This document shows positions 1-8,118 of a stretch of DNA of 50,563 nucleotides, piece after piece. Source of the DNA: Porphyromonas sp. COT-239 OH1446. Lineage in GTDB: Bacteria; Bacteroidota; Bacteroidia; Bacteroidales; Porphyromonadaceae. The stretch spans positions 280,352 through 330,914 of the forward strand of contig NZ_JRAO01000010.1 of the NCBI RefSeq assembly GCF_000768875.1. The letters run 5' to 3'. Below the pieces are notes generated by a model. It searched no databases. It had not been told where the DNA came from and saw nothing but the letters and a program-made list of their open reading frames with translations. The translations under genes and the position numbers were made by a program. Numbering within the stretch: the first letter of the stretch is position 1; the number at the start of each line of letters is the position of its first letter.

Positions 1-136
1 TCCCTGCTTATAGAACCCTTTCCTCTTCCTCCTCCTCTCCGTAGGGGGTAGAGCCAACCCTAATACGTTTCTATGCTATGTGCCGCAATAGTCTCCAATG
101 ATTTTTCTGTCTATAGTCCCCACAGACACAAAGAGA

Positions 137-180
137 GCGGCAGCAGGGCCTACCCCTCGAGGGGGAAGCCCTGCTGCCGC
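137..180 (-). terminator. Hairpin downstream of pdxB
   Basis: A 13-bp perfect stem (GCGGCAGCAGGGC at 137-149 against 168-180) encloses a C/G-rich loop just beyond the pdxB stop. On the minus strand it is followed by TCTCTTTGTG, not by a clean T run, so termination is plausible but not certain. Nothing else recognisable is seen in 1-136. Confidence 0.6.
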
Positions 181-207
181 TGCATCCGTCTGAGGAGGCC
201 TGGCCTC

Positions 208-1329
208 TTAGCCGATCGAGAAGTCTAGCCTGCGCAGGCGATCCTCCAGCTCCCTCGGAGCTCCGACGATGGTGTAGGCTCGCATCTCTCGAGGGTAGTC
301 ATAGCCCTTGCGCAGCTCTTCGAAGGCTGTCGCATCTGCTCGTAGCCGATCTCCCACTCGCTTTGGGATCGAGAGGGTTTGGGTGAGGGCATAGAGGAGG
401 GCCTCCTCGCCACTCCTGCCCGAGAGATCTATCACGGGTGAGGCTGGGGCGGGCACTTCGTCCCAGTTCATCAGCCCCTCGAGCTCGAGTCCCCAGTGCC
501 TACAGATCGCCCCTAGGGCCATACGGCTACCGGCAAACTTCCCATCGGCCGAGAAGCCCGCAATATGAGGGCTGACAACCTCCGCTTCGGCGAGTAGCTC
601 GGCGGAGATATGTGGCTCTGCCTCCCAGCAGTCGATCATGAGGGCTCGTAGCGAGCCCTCTCGCTTGCCCTGCAGTAGGGCCTCAGTCTGCGTTACCCCA
701 CCTCGGCAGGCATTGATGAGGATGGGCCTACGGCGACACGAGCGCACGAAGGCTTCGCCCACCATCCCTCGGGTAGGGTAGGCCCCGCTGCTGCTCAGCG
801 GGACATGCAGGGTGATGATGTCGCTCTCTCGGCAGATCTCCTCGAGGGAGACAAACTCCCCCTCGTCGCCCCGCTCGGCCCTAGGGGGGTCGCACAGCAG
901 CGTCCTAAGCCCTAGGGCTGGGGCGAGACGCTCTACCTCTTGCCCGACATGCCCTACGCCTACGATGCCCAGCACTTTGCCGGAGAGCAAATATCCGCTC
1001 TGCAGGGCATAGCCCGAGAGGGCCGAGAGCACCCATTGGGCCACGGCCGTCGCATTGCATCCTGGAGCATTACTCCAGCCAATGCCATGCCTCTGGCAGT
1101 AGTCGGCATCAATATGGTCAAAACCCGCTGTGGCCGTCGCTATATAGCGCACTCGAGAGCCCTCTAGTAGGGCTGCATTGCAGCGGGTAATGCTGCGTAC
1201 CAGGAGCGCATCGGCCGAGGCAATTGTCTCGGGGCAGAAGTCCGCATTGTCGAGGTAGGTTACTCGGCCGACCCGCTCGGCGATCCCTCTGAGGTAGGGG
1301 ATCGATCGCTCAGCTACGATATGGATCAT
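208..1329 (-). CDS. pdxB: 4-phosphoerythronate dehydrogenase
   Basis: 373-aa D-2-hydroxyacid dehydrogenase family protein of the PdxB type, oxidising 4-phosphoerythronate in the DXP-dependent route to pyridoxal phosphate in the cytoplasm. The Rossmann nucleotide loop GIVGVGHVG is at about residues 121-129. The catalytic Arg, Glu and His lie in the INACRGG, DCWEAEP and SPHIAGFSADGK segments, and the C-terminus carries the extra region that separates PdxB from other family members. The reading frame stays open upstream to 1455, but homology begins at MIHIVAERS, so the ATG at 1329 is chosen. The upstream DUF3467 gene ends 22 bp away, so the two are probably co-transcribed. pdxH, the last step of the pathway, is at 46.7 kb in the same window. 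Confidence 0.93.
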   Translation of the reverse strand: MIHIVAERSIPYLRGIAERVGRVTYLDNADFCPETIASADALLVRSITRCNAALLEGSRVRYIATATAGFDHIDADYCQRHGIGWSNAPGCNATAVAQWVLSALSGYALQSGYLLSGKVLGIVGVGHVGQEVERLAPALGLRTLLCDPPRAERGDEGEFVSLEEICRESDIITLHVPLSSSGAYPTRGMVGEAFVRSCRRRPILINACRGGVTQTEALLQGKREGSLRALMIDCWEAEPHISAELLAEAEVVSPHIAGFSADGKFAGSRMALGAICRHWGLELEGLMNWDEVPAPASPVIDLSGRSGEEALLYALTQTLSIPKRVGDRLRADATAFEELRKGYDYPREMRAYTIVGAPRELEDRLRRLDFSIG

Positions 1330-1351
1330 GGGAGGTGTCTTGGGGTGAAGG

Positions 1352-1657
1352 CTAGGCTTCGCCTTGGGGATAGGCCTCGGCAGGCAGGGCGTCTTCGTTG
1401 AGGAAGATCTCTCCATACTCCTGCTCGAAGGAGTGGATATTCTGTTGCAGCACACGGATCAGTCGCTTGACATTGTCTGGGGTCATGATGATGCGGCTGC
1501 ATACTTGAGCAGATTGCTGTCCAGGCAAGAGGCGGACGAAGTCGAGGACGAACTCACTCTGAGAGTTCATGACGATGGCTAAGTTGCTATAGACTCCGCC
1601 TGCGACCTCCTCGGGAAGCTCGATGTTGATGGATTGGTTGTCTGATGTCTGTTCCAT
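1352..1657 (-). CDS. DUF3467 family protein
   Basis: 101-aa soluble protein. The pattern of an N-terminal NIELPEEVAGGVYSNLAIV stretch, then SEFVLDFVRLLPG, then a VCSRIIMTPDNVKRLIRVLQ helix fits the DUF3467 family, common in Bacteroidota and some archaea; its function is not established. The ATG at 1657 (MEQTSDN) is preferred to an in-frame start 45 bases upstream because family similarity starts here and a TATCTTTG -7 box lies about 30 bases upstream. It stands 22 bp ahead of pdxB and is likely in the same transcript. Nothing visible suggests a role in B6 metabolism. Confidence 0.85.
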   Translation of the reverse strand: MEQTSDNQSINIELPEEVAGGVYSNLAIVMNSQSEFVLDFVRLLPGQQSAQVCSRIIMTPDNVKRLIRVLQQNIHSFEQEYGEIFLNEDALPAEAYPQGEA

Positions 1658-1688
1658 TGTTTGTCTGTAAAAAGAGGGTAAATGCATC

Positions 1689-1696
1689 CAAAGATA
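1689..1696 (-). promoter_or_regulatory. -7 box upstream of the DUF3467-pdxB pair
   Basis: On the minus strand TATCTTTG fits the Bacteroidota sigma-ABfr -7 consensus TAnnTTTG, 32 bases before the ATG. No good TTTG -33 element is visible at 19-21 bp; the sodB terminator hairpin occupies that space. Confidence 0.5.
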
Positions 1697-1702
1697 CATC
1701 AA

Positions 1703-1740
1703 AAGCGGGTCAGCACCTAAGTTTAGATGCTAACCCGCTT
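1703..1740 (-). terminator. Terminator of sodB
   Basis: An inverted repeat with arms AAGCGGGT and ACCCGCTT, continuing through AGCA/TGCT and CTAA/TTAG, forms a long stem-loop. On the minus strand it is followed by TTTT. It lies 58 bp after the sodB stop. Confidence 0.85.
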
Positions 1741-1797
1741 GTGCGCGCTACTCTAGCTATGAGCCCTGGGAGGCTCAGCTACGAGCGTGATTGGGGC

Positions 1798-2373
1798 TTA
1801 GTAGCGAGAGGCTACCACATTCCAGTCGATGATGGCCCAAACGTCCTTGACGTGGTCAGCGCGACGGTTCTGATAGCTCAGATAGTAGGCATGCTCCCAT
1901 ACGTCGATACCCAAGAGGGGCTTGAGGCCGTGTACGACAGGGTTGCTACCATTAGGCTCCTTGGTGATCACCAGGTCGCCATTGGCGTCAGCTGCCAGCC
2001 AAGCCCAACCAGAGCCGAAGAGCGTCGTGCAAGCTGTGAGGAATTCAGCCTGGAAGGCCTCGAAGCTGCCCCACTTCTTCTCAATAGCAGCCAGCAGCTT
2101 GCCCGTAGGAGCACCACCAGCGTTGGGAGCGAACTGAGTGAAGTAGAGGTTGTGGTTGAGCGTCTGCCCAGCATTGTTGAAGAGAGGGCCTTCGCTATTG
2201 CATACGATCTCCTCGAGGCTAGCATCTGCCAGGGGAGTGCCCTCGATGAGCTGGTTGAGGGTGTTTACATAACCTGCCAGGTGCTTGCCGTGGTGGAAGG
2301 AGAGAGTCTCTGCGCTGATGGCAGGCTCGAGGGCGTTCAGCTCGTAAGGCAGCTGTACTAGTTCATGCTTCAT
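1798..2373 (-). CDS. sodB: Superoxide dismutase, Fe/Mn (probably cambialistic)
   Basis: 191-aa cytoplasmic superoxide dismutase converting superoxide to oxygen and peroxide. Metal ligands are visible as His27 (FHHGKH), His74 (LNHNLYF), Asp157 and His161 (GIDVWEHAYY). Gln70 sits at the position used in Fe-type enzymes. Residue 155 is Gly, the residue associated with mixed Fe/Mn use in the P. gingivalis enzyme, so cambialistic activity is inferred. The ATG at 2373 (MKHELVQLPY) is the family start; the open frame extending to 2517 crosses the rpsU terminator region. The gene is monocistronic, with hairpins on both sides and a Fur-like box upstream. It is an oxidative-stress defence gene in an anaerobe. 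Confidence 0.97.
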   Translation of the reverse strand: MKHELVQLPYELNALEPAISAETLSFHHGKHLAGYVNTLNQLIEGTPLADASLEEIVCNSEGPLFNNAGQTLNHNLYFTQFAPNAGGAPTGKLLAAIEKKWGSFEAFQAEFLTACTTLFGSGWAWLAADANGDLVITKEPNGSNPVVHGLKPLLGIDVWEHAYYLSYQNRRADHVKDVWAIIDWNVVASRY

Positions 2374-2404
2374 TGTTGAAGAGTTGTATTTGTAGTGAGT
2401 AATG

Positions 2405-2423
2405 GATAATGATAATCGTAAGA
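2405..2423. promoter_or_regulatory. Fur-like box upstream of sodB
   Basis: GATAATGATAATC at 2405-2417 equals the first 13 of 19 bases of the classical Fur box, with two further matches after it (15/19). It lies 32 bp upstream of the sodB ATG, where a repressor or activator of this gene would sit. Iron or metal control of sodB is inferred from this site only. Confidence 0.5.
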
Positions 2424-2515
2424 GCCTGCTGAGGCTCTCTGTCCTAATAACCTTCGGTGGGAGAGGATTGTTTAGCCTCCCTTGGCAGAGAGCCTCATCG
2501 CCCCTCTCTCGAAAC

Positions 2516-2551
2516 AAAACGCCCTAGGCATCTTCTGATGTCTAGGGCGTA
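2516..2551 (-). terminator. Terminator of rpsU
   Basis: The arms ACGCCCTAGGCATC and GATGTCTAGGGCGT (one mismatch) surround a TTCT loop. On the minus strand the stem is followed by a T-rich tract (TTTTGTTTC). It lies 70 bp downstream of rpsU. Confidence 0.85.
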
Positions 2552-2620
2552 GGATCTAGGCGAGCCTCATGGCTCTGCCGATAAGCGTTCCCTAATGGGG
2601 CTCCACTAGGCCTTCAAGGC

Positions 2621-2812
2621 TTAGTCCTCGTTCTGCTGAAGCTGCTTTACATAGACGGCCTTCTGCATCTTCTTGCGCTTAGCTACTGAAGGCTTGATGA
2701 AGGCTTGGCGTGCTCTCAGAGCCCTTACTGCGCCAGTCTTTTCAAACTTTCTCTTAAACTTCTTCAGAGCTCTTTCGATGTTTTCGCCCTCTTTTACTGG
2801 AACTACGATCAT
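2621..2812 (-). CDS. rpsU: 30S ribosomal protein S21
   Basis: 63-aa basic protein matching bS21, including the N-terminal MIVVPVKEGENIERALKKFK and a lysine-rich KPSVAKRKKMQKA tail. In the small subunit S21 sits near the 16S rRNA 3' end and anti-Shine-Dalgarno. In Bacteroidota it is reported to help sequester that sequence, which suits the weak Shine-Dalgarno sequences seen here. It has its own strong promoter (2880-2911) and terminator, so it is transcribed alone. Confidence 0.97.
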   Translation of the reverse strand: MIVVPVKEGENIERALKKFKRKFEKTGAVRALRARQAFIKPSVAKRKKMQKAVYVKQLQQNED

Positions 2813-2879
2813 GATTTCTTCTTACTTATATTATTGTTATTATTCTTCCTTGTTGCGTAGGCCTATAGCTACGGACGTG

Positions 2880-2911
2880 CAAATTTAGCTATTGTTTATC
2901 TAACTACCAAA
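2880..2911 (-). promoter_or_regulatory. rpsU promoter
   Basis: On the minus strand TTTG (2911-2908), a 20-bp spacer and TAAATTTG (2887-2880) reproduce the Bacteroidota -33/-7 consensus TTTG-N19-21-TAnnTTTG. The predicted 5' leader is about 60 bases and A/T-rich. Confidence 0.85.
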
Positions 2912-2942
2912 AGCACACACCTATGCCCCTCCGACTTGTCTG

Positions 2943-4253
2943 TTACTTCTCCCGAATGAAGATGTTGATCGGATTGCCCGAGAAGTCCCAATGTTCCCTA
3001 ATCTTATTCTCCAGGAAACGCTTATAGGGCTCCTTGACCCACTGAGGTAGGTTGCAGAAGAAAGCAAAGCTGGGCACAGCCGTTGGCAGTTGCATCACAT
3101 ACTTGATTTTGATGTATTTACCCTTATTCGAGGGTGGAGGGGTAGCCTCGATGATGGGCAGCATCACTTCGTTGAGCTTGCTCGTGGGGATGCGGGTGCT
3201 ACGTCGAGCGTACACCTCCTGGACAGTTTCTAAGACCTTGAAGATGCGCTGCTTGGTCAGTGCCGAGATGAAGAGAATCGGGAAGTCCGTGAAGGGAGCT
3301 AGTCGCTCACGAATGGCATGCTCAAAGGTCTTGATAACGATGTTACTCTTGTCTTCGACCAAGTCCCACTTATTGACACAGACGACTAGACCCTTGCTGT
3401 TGCGCTGGATGATGGAGAAGATATTCAGATCCTGAGCCTCTATACCTCGAGTGGCATCGAGCATGAGGACGCAGACATCGGCATTCTCAATGGCTCGTAT
3501 CGAGCGTATTACGGAGTAATACTCGAGATCCTCGTGCACCTTGCCTCGCTTGCGAATGCCTGCCGTGTCTACGAGGTAGAAGTTCATGCCGAACTTGTTG
3601 TAGTGCGTATAGATCGAGTCCCGTGTTGTGCCGGCGATGTCGGTAACGATGTTGCGCTCTTCACCGATGAAGGCATTCACTAGAGAGGATTTGCCTGCAT
3701 TGGGACGACCCACAATGGCGATGCGAGGGCAGTCGATCTCGGTCTCGACCTCGGTATCCTCAGGCAGGGATCGGACGATCAGGTCGAGCAGATCCCCCGT
3801 GCCACTGCCATTGACGGCTGAGATGCACTGAGGGTCTCCTAGGCCGAAGCTATAGAACTCTGCAGCCGCATAGTGCTGGTCGTAGTTGTCGGCCTTATTG
3901 GCCACGAGGATGACGGGCGTCTTGCTGCGCCGTAGCTTGGCTGCTACAGCGTCGTCAAGGTCTGTCGCACCATGCTCTATATCCACGACGAAGAGGATCA
4001 CCGAAGCCTCCTGCATGGCGATCTCAACCTGGCGGTTGATCTCCTCCTCGAAGACATCTTCGCTGCCCACGACCCAGCCCCCTGTGTCTACGATTGAGAA
4101 GTCTCGGTCGAGCCAGGAGACCTTGCCGTACTGTCGATCTCGGGTAGTCCCAGCAGCTTCGTTGACGATGGCCTGTCGGCTCTGTGTAAGGCGGTTAAAG
4201 AGTGTGGACTTGCCCACATTGGGCCGTCCGACTATTGCGACTAAGTTGCTCAT
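2943..4253 (-). CDS. der: Ribosome-assembly GTPase Der (EngA)
   Basis: 436-aa double GTPase needed for 50S subunit maturation. Two G domains are visible: the first P-loop GRPNVGKS at residues 9-16, with DTGG and NKAD; the second GRPNAGKS at 182-189, with DTAG and NKWD. A C-terminal KH-like domain covers about 355-436. Length and order are normal for the family. It follows era by 41 bp on the same strand, so an era-der transcript is likely; pairing of these two ribosome-assembly GTPases makes functional sense. Confidence 0.97.
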   Translation of the reverse strand: MSNLVAIVGRPNVGKSTLFNRLTQSRQAIVNEAAGTTRDRQYGKVSWLDRDFSIVDTGGWVVGSEDVFEEEINRQVEIAMQEASVILFVVDIEHGATDLDDAVAAKLRRSKTPVILVANKADNYDQHYAAAEFYSFGLGDPQCISAVNGSGTGDLLDLIVRSLPEDTEVETEIDCPRIAIVGRPNAGKSSLVNAFIGEERNIVTDIAGTTRDSIYTHYNKFGMNFYLVDTAGIRKRGKVHEDLEYYSVIRSIRAIENADVCVLMLDATRGIEAQDLNIFSIIQRNSKGLVVCVNKWDLVEDKSNIVIKTFEHAIRERLAPFTDFPILFISALTKQRIFKVLETVQEVYARRSTRIPTSKLNEVMLPIIEATPPPSNKGKYIKIKYVMQLPTAVPSFAFFCNLPQWVKEPYKRFLENKIREHWDFSGNPINIFIREK

Positions 4254-4294
4254 AGGATTTGTCTTTTGTTTGTGAATACTGCTCTGCTAGAGGG

Positions 4295-5194
4295 CTAATC
4301 TAGTTGATAGCCATAGCGGCGAAGTAGGTTATCTCGGTTGCGCCAGTCCTTCTCTACTCGGACGTACATCTCGAGGAAGATCTTCTTTTCGAAGAACCTC
4401 TCCATGTCTTTGCGGGCCATAGCCCCTACCTTCTTGAGAGCGGAGCCTCGGTGTCCGATGATGATGCCCTTCTGACTCTCACGCTCGACAACGATGAGCG
4501 TGCGGATGCGGATCAACTCCTCCTCCTCTTTGAATTCCTCGACGACGACTTCCACGGCGTAGGGGATCTCCTTCTGATAGTAGAGCAGGATTTTCTCTCG
4601 GATGATCTCAGTTACGAAGAAGCGGGCTGGCCTATCTGTCAGTGCATCCTTGTCGAAGTACGGAGGCGAGAGGGGGATAAGGCTCTCGATGCGCCGCCTC
4701 AGGGGCTCGACATTGAAGCGATTAAGTGCCGAGAGGGGGATGATCTCGGCCTTGGGCAGTCGCTCGTGCCAGAGCTCAACAAGCCTCTCGAGCTCTGCTT
4801 GGTTGCTGAGGTCTATCTTGTTGATGACCACGATGAGGGGACACTCGACACTGGCCACACGGCGCAGGAAGTCTTCGTTCTTGTCCTGTGCCTCGACCGT
4901 ATCAGTTACATAGACGAGTACGTCGGCGTCGCCCAGGGCACTCTCCGAGTACTCGAGCATGCTCTGCTGTAGCTTGTAGTTGGGCTTGAGGACTCCAGGG
5001 GTATCGCTGTAGACGATCTGTAGCTCGGGCGTATTGACGATGCCCATGATGCGGTGGCGGGTCGTCTGGGCCTTGGAGGTGATGATCGATAGGCGTTCGC
5101 CCACCAGTAGGTTCGTTAGGGTCGATTTGCCTACGTTGGGGTTGCCTACAATATTGACGAAGCCAGAGCGATGCTCTGCATTGCTTGTGCTCAT
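4295..5194 (-). CDS. era: Ribosome-assembly GTPase Era
   Basis: 299-aa GTPase acting on 16S rRNA maturation and 30S assembly. P-loop GNPNVGKS is at residues 17-24, followed by the TTRH switch region, DTPG and NKID. A C-terminal KH domain carries IIGHRGSALKKVGAMARKD. The ATG at 5194 (MSTSNAEHRS) precedes the first G-domain strand closely as in homologues; the frame remains open to 5311 but without family similarity. A TAGTTTTG -7 box lies about 130 bp upstream. Confidence 0.97.
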   Translation of the reverse strand: MSTSNAEHRSGFVNIVGNPNVGKSTLTNLLVGERLSIITSKAQTTRHRIMGIVNTPELQIVYSDTPGVLKPNYKLQQSMLEYSESALGDADVLVYVTDTVEAQDKNEDFLRRVASVECPLIVVINKIDLSNQAELERLVELWHERLPKAEIIPLSALNRFNVEPLRRRIESLIPLSPPYFDKDALTDRPARFFVTEIIREKILLYYQKEIPYAVEVVVEEFKEEEELIRIRTLIVVERESQKGIIIGHRGSALKKVGAMARKDMERFFEKKIFLEMYVRVEKDWRNRDNLLRRYGYQLD

Positions 5195-5319
5195 GACCGT
5201 TTGAATAATGATGATAACTAAGTAGATACTCCTGGCCTCGGGGCGAGGAGGGGAAGTCGAGAGCTTCAGACGAAGGAGCTTCGTCGAAGGTGTACCTGCC
5301 CAGTGGGGCAATTAAAGTG

Positions 5320-5327
5320 CAAAACTA
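5320..5327 (-). promoter_or_regulatory. -7 box upstream of era
   Basis: On the minus strand TAGTTTTG fits TAnnTTTG. No matching -33 element is seen. It would give a leader of about 120 bases before era. Confidence 0.4.
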
Positions 5328-5386
5328 ATCATATTTCAGCGGTTTACCGCCACCGGAAGGCAAATCTCTCTGCCGAAGGGCCTCTG

Positions 5387-5410
5387 AGAGCCTCCCTCTC
5401 GAGGGGCTCT
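5387..5410 (-). terminator. Possible terminator of the parC-queE cluster
   Basis: AGAGCC (5387-5392) pairs with GGCTCT (5405-5410), with inner CCCT/AGGG pairing, directly at the queE stop codon. There is no T tract, so confidence is modest. Confidence 0.4.
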
Positions 5411-6002
5411 AGCGAATGTGGATGAGCTTGTGGGTCTGTAGGCTTAGCCGCCACTCTGGGTGTGCTTTGATGTACTCGACACAGAGCTCTACAGCCTTGG
5501 GGTCAAGCTGCATGGCGTCCTCGCCCGAGAAGATAGGACTGAGGAGGTAAGCCTCAGAGTGGGGGAGCTCCTCGATGCTTGGGGGCAGATCCTCGGCCTT
5601 GCCGACAGGGAAGCGCAGCTCCGAGACTCCCTGGGGAAAGTTGCTCTTGAGCCTTTGCATGGCTGGAGCTTTGGGGCTACAGGTGATGTAGTCAATACCC
5701 TCGGGCACGGGGCGTGTCCCATTGGTCTCAATAGCCTGGGTGTATCCTAGGGCCTTGAAGTAGGCGACGCTCTCACGCTGGAGCTGTAGGGTGGGTTCGC
5801 CCCCCGTCCAAATGATGAAGCGTGCGGGGTAGGGGGCAATAGCCTTGGCGATGGCCTCGTCGCTCATCTCGACACCCTCGTCGAAGTCTGTGTCGCAGAA
5901 GGAGCAACACAGATTGCAGCGTGAGAGGCGAATGAAGATGGCAGCTCGGCCGACATTGATCCCCTCGCCCTGTAGACTATAAAATATCTCGTTGATTAGC
6001 AT
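5409..6002 (-). CDS. queE: 7-carboxy-7-deazaguanine synthase
   Basis: 197-aa radical SAM enzyme that makes 7-carboxy-7-deazaguanine for the queuosine tRNA modification. The N-terminal NEIFYSLQGEG signature is typical of QueE. The cluster cysteines follow CX3CX2C (Cys29, Cys33, Cys36 in CNLCCSFC), and WTGGEPTLQ supplies the SAM-binding GGE motif. It is the last gene of the minus-strand cluster and starts 17 bp after the S41 protease stop. No other queuosine genes are in the window. Confidence 0.95.
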   Translation of the reverse strand: MLINEIFYSLQGEGINVGRAAIFIRLSRCNLCCSFCDTDFDEGVEMSDEAIAKAIAPYPARFIIWTGGEPTLQLQRESVAYFKALGYTQAIETNGTRPVPEGIDYITCSPKAPAMQRLKSNFPQGVSELRFPVGKAEDLPPSIEELPHSEAYLLSPIFSGEDAMQLDPKAVELCVEYIKAHPEWRLSLQTHKLIHIR

Positions 6003-6019
6003 TCAAGTTGATGGTCTAT

Positions 6020-7090
6020 CTATTTGCGCCAGACCTTAGTCCGGCGATACTCTTCGAGCCGCTCCTTGAGGTAGCTCACGGCTCGTTCTATGATAGTATC
6101 ATAACCCCGTCTGAGGTCTGCTTGGTTCATGGCAACGAGATAATCGGGGTCGATACCTAGCTCGATATTATTGCCCTCGGCATCATAAGTCTGCGTACTG
6201 GAGAAGCGTACGGCCCAGCCATTGGGCAGCTCGCTGGTCATCGGTAGGCCGCCCCCACCGCCTGTCCGATCGCCCATGACGGTAACGAGCGGTAGCCCCT
6301 TCATCTTGAGGACGAAGTCATTGGCTGCGCTGTAGACCCCTCGGTTGGTGAGTAGGACGACGGGGCGAAGCCACTTGACCCCAACGGTGAGGGTCTCGAG
6401 GCGTATATCGACTAGGGGGGAGAAGTCGTTGTGCCCTGGGCCCGTCTTGTGCCTAGTTCGTCCAACCAATCTAGGCTGGTCCATGAAGTGACGAGTCAGG
6501 CGATCGGAGGTGGTTACATTCCCCCCTCCATTGTCTCTAATGTCGATGATGAGGGCTCGGCAGCGAGAGAGTCGTTTCAGAGCTGCATTGATGTTTCCCT
6601 CGCCTAGAGGGCTGGAGAAGCTCCCATAGCGGATGTATCCGATGCTGTCGGGTGTATGTCCGTGGTGTAGGAGTTGAGTGTAGTAGAGGCCTCCAGCGAT
6701 GCGATACTCCTTGCCGAGGTATTCCTCCATGAGGTCGAAGCTGAAGTTGCGAGGGTAATCCGTACGCCAAGCCCAGTAACGACCATAGTCAAAGGGAGCA
6801 ATGAGATTGACATGCCCGTCCTTGAGCTCCGAGAGCATCCCCGTCATGACCTTGAAAAGCTCGTCGCTGCTCATCCGAGGGGCGATGTGGGGGCGATACT
6901 CGTTGTAGATGTCTTGCCAGCTCTTGCCCTTGTCGAGCTTGAGGTCAAAGAAGGCGTACTGGCGATCCATGATGCGCCAGAGGGCATCGAAATTCTCTGT
7001 CGCAGAGGTCGTATAGTCCTCCTCGCTCGAGCAGGCTGGGAGGATGAGGAGGCTCGTAAGGAGGCAGAGCAAGAGGCGAAGTCTATTCAT
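6020..7090 (-). CDS. S41 family peptidase, lipoprotein
   Basis: 356-aa probable lipoprotein: a hydrophobic leader ends in the lipobox LPAC with Cys20. The body is an S41 (C-terminal processing/tricorn-core type) serine protease. DIRDNGGG is at residues 183-190, the predicted nucleophile is Ser254 in NRGVYSAANDF, and GDRTGGGGG is at 273-281. I see no PDZ domain between the N-terminal helical region and the protease core, so it resembles the Bacteroidota S41 lipoproteins more than CtpA. It is presumably tethered in the periplasm or to the outer membrane. It lies between a secreted protein gene (29 bp upstream) and queE. The substrate is unknown. Confidence 0.88.
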   Translation of the reverse strand: MNRLRLLLCLLTSLLILPACSSEEDYTTSATENFDALWRIMDRQYAFFDLKLDKGKSWQDIYNEYRPHIAPRMSSDELFKVMTGMLSELKDGHVNLIAPFDYGRYWAWRTDYPRNFSFDLMEEYLGKEYRIAGGLYYTQLLHHGHTPDSIGYIRYGSFSSPLGEGNINAALKRLSRCRALIIDIRDNGGGNVTTSDRLTRHFMDQPRLVGRTRHKTGPGHNDFSPLVDIRLETLTVGVKWLRPVVLLTNRGVYSAANDFVLKMKGLPLVTVMGDRTGGGGGLPMTSELPNGWAVRFSSTQTYDAEGNNIELGIDPDYLVAMNQADLRRGYDTIIERAVSYLKERLEEYRRTKVWRK

Positions 7091-7118
7091 AGTCTCGTGG
7101 TGGGGCTAGGGGAAGGGG

Positions 7119-8105
7119 CTAGAAGGGCAGACGCTCTCGCTGCCTGTGGATGCTACGTCGCCCCCCGATGCGTATCGAGTGGGTCGTGATCCCCAGCATG
7201 AGGCTGTGGCTGCTGATGCGGTGAGTGATGTGGTGGAGCTCTGAGGCCCGATGCTCCCACCGATAGCCCAGCGAGAGGGTGAAGTGATCCCATACGGGCA
7301 GATCCATCGAGACCATCAGCCGCTCGGCCCAGGCCTTGGTAGGCTGGGTGAAGACAAAGCGGCGGGCAAGCGAGCCCGAGAGATAGTAGAGCTCGTAGTA
7401 GCTCTCGCCGAAGTGCTGGGCGAAGTGTAGCCCTAGGAGCTCGGTCTGAGAGCTCAGGCGCAGGAGAGCGGGGAAGCTCTCCCATGGCAGACGATAGCTG
7501 TAGTGTAGAGCAAGGGTGAGGGAGAGGTCAGCCTTGAGTGTAGCGGGGTTGTTGCCATTGCGGGTACTGTAGAGCCCGCCGACGCCTGCACTCACTCCAG
7601 GGCCGACGTATAGCCGCCCCTGGGGAACGAAGGGGAGGCGCAGGGTATAGTGCCAGTCTCCCCGTGCCGAGAGCCGATAGATGGAGGCATTGCCTGCAGG
7701 GTTGTCGCTGCTCGAGAGGTGCACCTCCTGCTGTCGGTAGTACATCCGTGTCGGGGTCTCCTGCCGGGGTCTGAGGGCTAGGATGGAGGCCTCTCGAGGG
7801 GTAAGCGTATTGGCTCGATAGCCGAGCGAGGCCTGCTCGGAGAGGAGCATGAGGTCGATGCCTCCATAGCGAAGCGGCGAGAGGTAGCTCTCCCTAAGGA
7901 GGATGCCCCCGAGACCGAGCCAATTGGTTCGCCGTCTGATGCTATAGGTTGCCTCCTGGGGCTGTGGTATCCGCCACCAACCAGCTCCGAGATTGAGCTC
8001 GCTAGAGGAGGGGAGCAGCTCGCCCTGAGGCGGCTCGGCAGCGAAGGCCTCGGGGAGGATCGAGAGGCTCAGGCTGAGGTAGAGGAGTAGGGTGGTTAGT
8101 CTCAT
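7119..8105 (-). CDS. Secreted/outer-membrane protein of unknown function
   Basis: 328 aa with a clear signal peptide (MRLTTLLLYLSLSLSILPEAFA, cleavage near residue 22). The mature part is rich in alternating hydrophobic/polar strands and aromatic residues (for example YTLRLPFVPQGRLYVGPG and FTLSLGYRWEHRA), suggesting an outer-membrane beta-barrel. It resembles the DUF3316-type proteins of Bacteroidales, but I cannot confirm the family. It sits 13 bp downstream of parC and 28 bp upstream of the S41 lipoprotein, so it is probably co-transcribed with both. Confidence 0.7.
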   Translation of the reverse strand: MRLTTLLLYLSLSLSILPEAFAAEPPQGELLPSSSELNLGAGWWRIPQPQEATYSIRRRTNWLGLGGILLRESYLSPLRYGGIDLMLLSEQASLGYRANTLTPREASILALRPRQETPTRMYYRQQEVHLSSSDNPAGNASIYRLSARGDWHYTLRLPFVPQGRLYVGPGVSAGVGGLYSTRNGNNPATLKADLSLTLALHYSYRLPWESFPALLRLSSQTELLGLHFAQHFGESYYELYYLSGSLARRFVFTQPTKAWAERLMVSMDLPVWDHFTLSLGYRWEHRASELHHITHRISSHSLMLGITTHSIRIGGRRSIHRQRERLPF

Positions 8106-8118
8106 TGCTTGGGTAGGG

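Noticed and set aside
1645-2361. Plus-strand open frame of 238 codons over sodB
   Set aside because: It is the antisense shadow of sodB and its terminator, with no recognisable protein features.
2422-2439. Terminator or riboswitch in the sodB leader (AGAGCC/GGCTCT dyad)
   Set aside because: The stem is short, has no T tract and probably lies upstream of the transcription start.
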